Shown here in pieces: positions 63,874 through 64,000 of a stretch of DNA of 64,000 nt (within the stretch, counting starts at the first letter, position 1; each line of letters starts with the position of its first letter). This DNA comes from Runella sp. MFBS21. GTDB lineage: Bacteria; Bacteroidota; Bacteroidia; Cytophagales; Spirosomataceae. Made by a program: the position numbers and the translations under genes. The stretch spans positions 118,480-182,479 of the forward strand of contig NZ_JARNTW010000014.1 of NCBI RefSeq assembly GCF_029433105.1, written 5' to 3'. Below the pieces are notes generated by a model that did no database searches, was not told where the DNA came from, and saw only the letters and a list, made by a program, of their open reading frames with translations.

Positions 63874-64000
63874 TGTATCACCCTGAAATAGCTTGACAGA
63901 TTTAGGATTCATTTTTGGTCACTGAAATAGTTTCTAAAATTGTACTTTTTGCTTTTTCTCACGTTTTGATGCTCTCCATCTTTTAGTTAATGGTCCCTTC

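Overview
The window is chromosomal DNA of a Cytophagales bacterium (phylum Bacteroidota, close to Runella, Dyadobacter or Spirosoma by general character). Evidence for this: promoters of the Bacteroidota form TTG-N(19-23)-TAnnTTTG, almost no Shine-Dalgarno sequences, a protein joining an MG2-like region to a TonB plug, a PVC-type heme protein, DUF2279 and HTH_42 proteins, and several secreted or lipoprotein genes. The genus is an inference; no rRNA or tRNA gene was recognised. About 54 protein genes are supported.

Layout. 1-10.4 kb: a truncated gene overlapping miaA, a serine-hydrolase lipoprotein, aspS, two unknown coiled-coil membrane proteins, then a reverse-strand operon of an Nramp-like transporter, a phosphodiesterase and an RlaP-type nucleotidyltransferase. 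10.6-23.4 kb: an acyl-CoA ligase, DinB and SDR genes, a VWA/DUF2279/Crp operon, fabG, gmhA, an orphan maltokinase-like gene, a CocE-type hydrolase and a Tat-exported TIM-barrel protein. 23.5-31.5 kb: typA, small secreted proteins, DinB, NADAR, YchJ, katG with a possible OxyR site, and moaE. 31.6-36.2 kb: a phosphoesterase, then a TetR / small protein / AlkZ-like DNA glycosylase / MFS operon that looks like a genotoxin-resistance module. 36.3-36.9 kb: five tandem copies of a ~127-bp unit carrying a perfect hairpin, the last copy running into the 3' end of a nitrilase-family gene. 36.9-54.4 kb: the NTF2/GNAT/nitrilase trio, a secreted tectonin-like propeller, an S9 peptidase, NUDIX, a divergent HxlR/QorB-DoxX pair with a YodB-like operator, pepT, the MG2/plug protein, a phytanoyl-CoA dioxygenase family protein and a large cytochrome c protein.

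54.5-63.8 kb is a CRISPR-Cas locus: two WYL-domain regulators, a stand-alone cas6, then an AT-rich operon of a 42-residue four-cysteine protein, a second cas6, cas5, cas3 (HD plus helicase), a cas8-like gene and cas7 (type I, I-B-like). No cas1, cas2, cas4 or CRISPR array lies in the window.

The most interesting element is in the 305-base gap in front of the cas operon. On the reverse strand there is a crRNA-like unit: a degenerate repeat ending in the ATTGAAA handle, a 17-base spacer-like stretch, a second degenerate repeat and a T6 tract. The 17 bases are identical to a site about 120 bp away that covers the -33 element of the cas promoter, and that site has a CCA flank in PAM position. This is the architecture of a Cas-regulating crRNA-like RNA (CreR type), through which Cas6 and Cascade would repress their own operon. 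The sequence relations are seen directly; the function is inferred.
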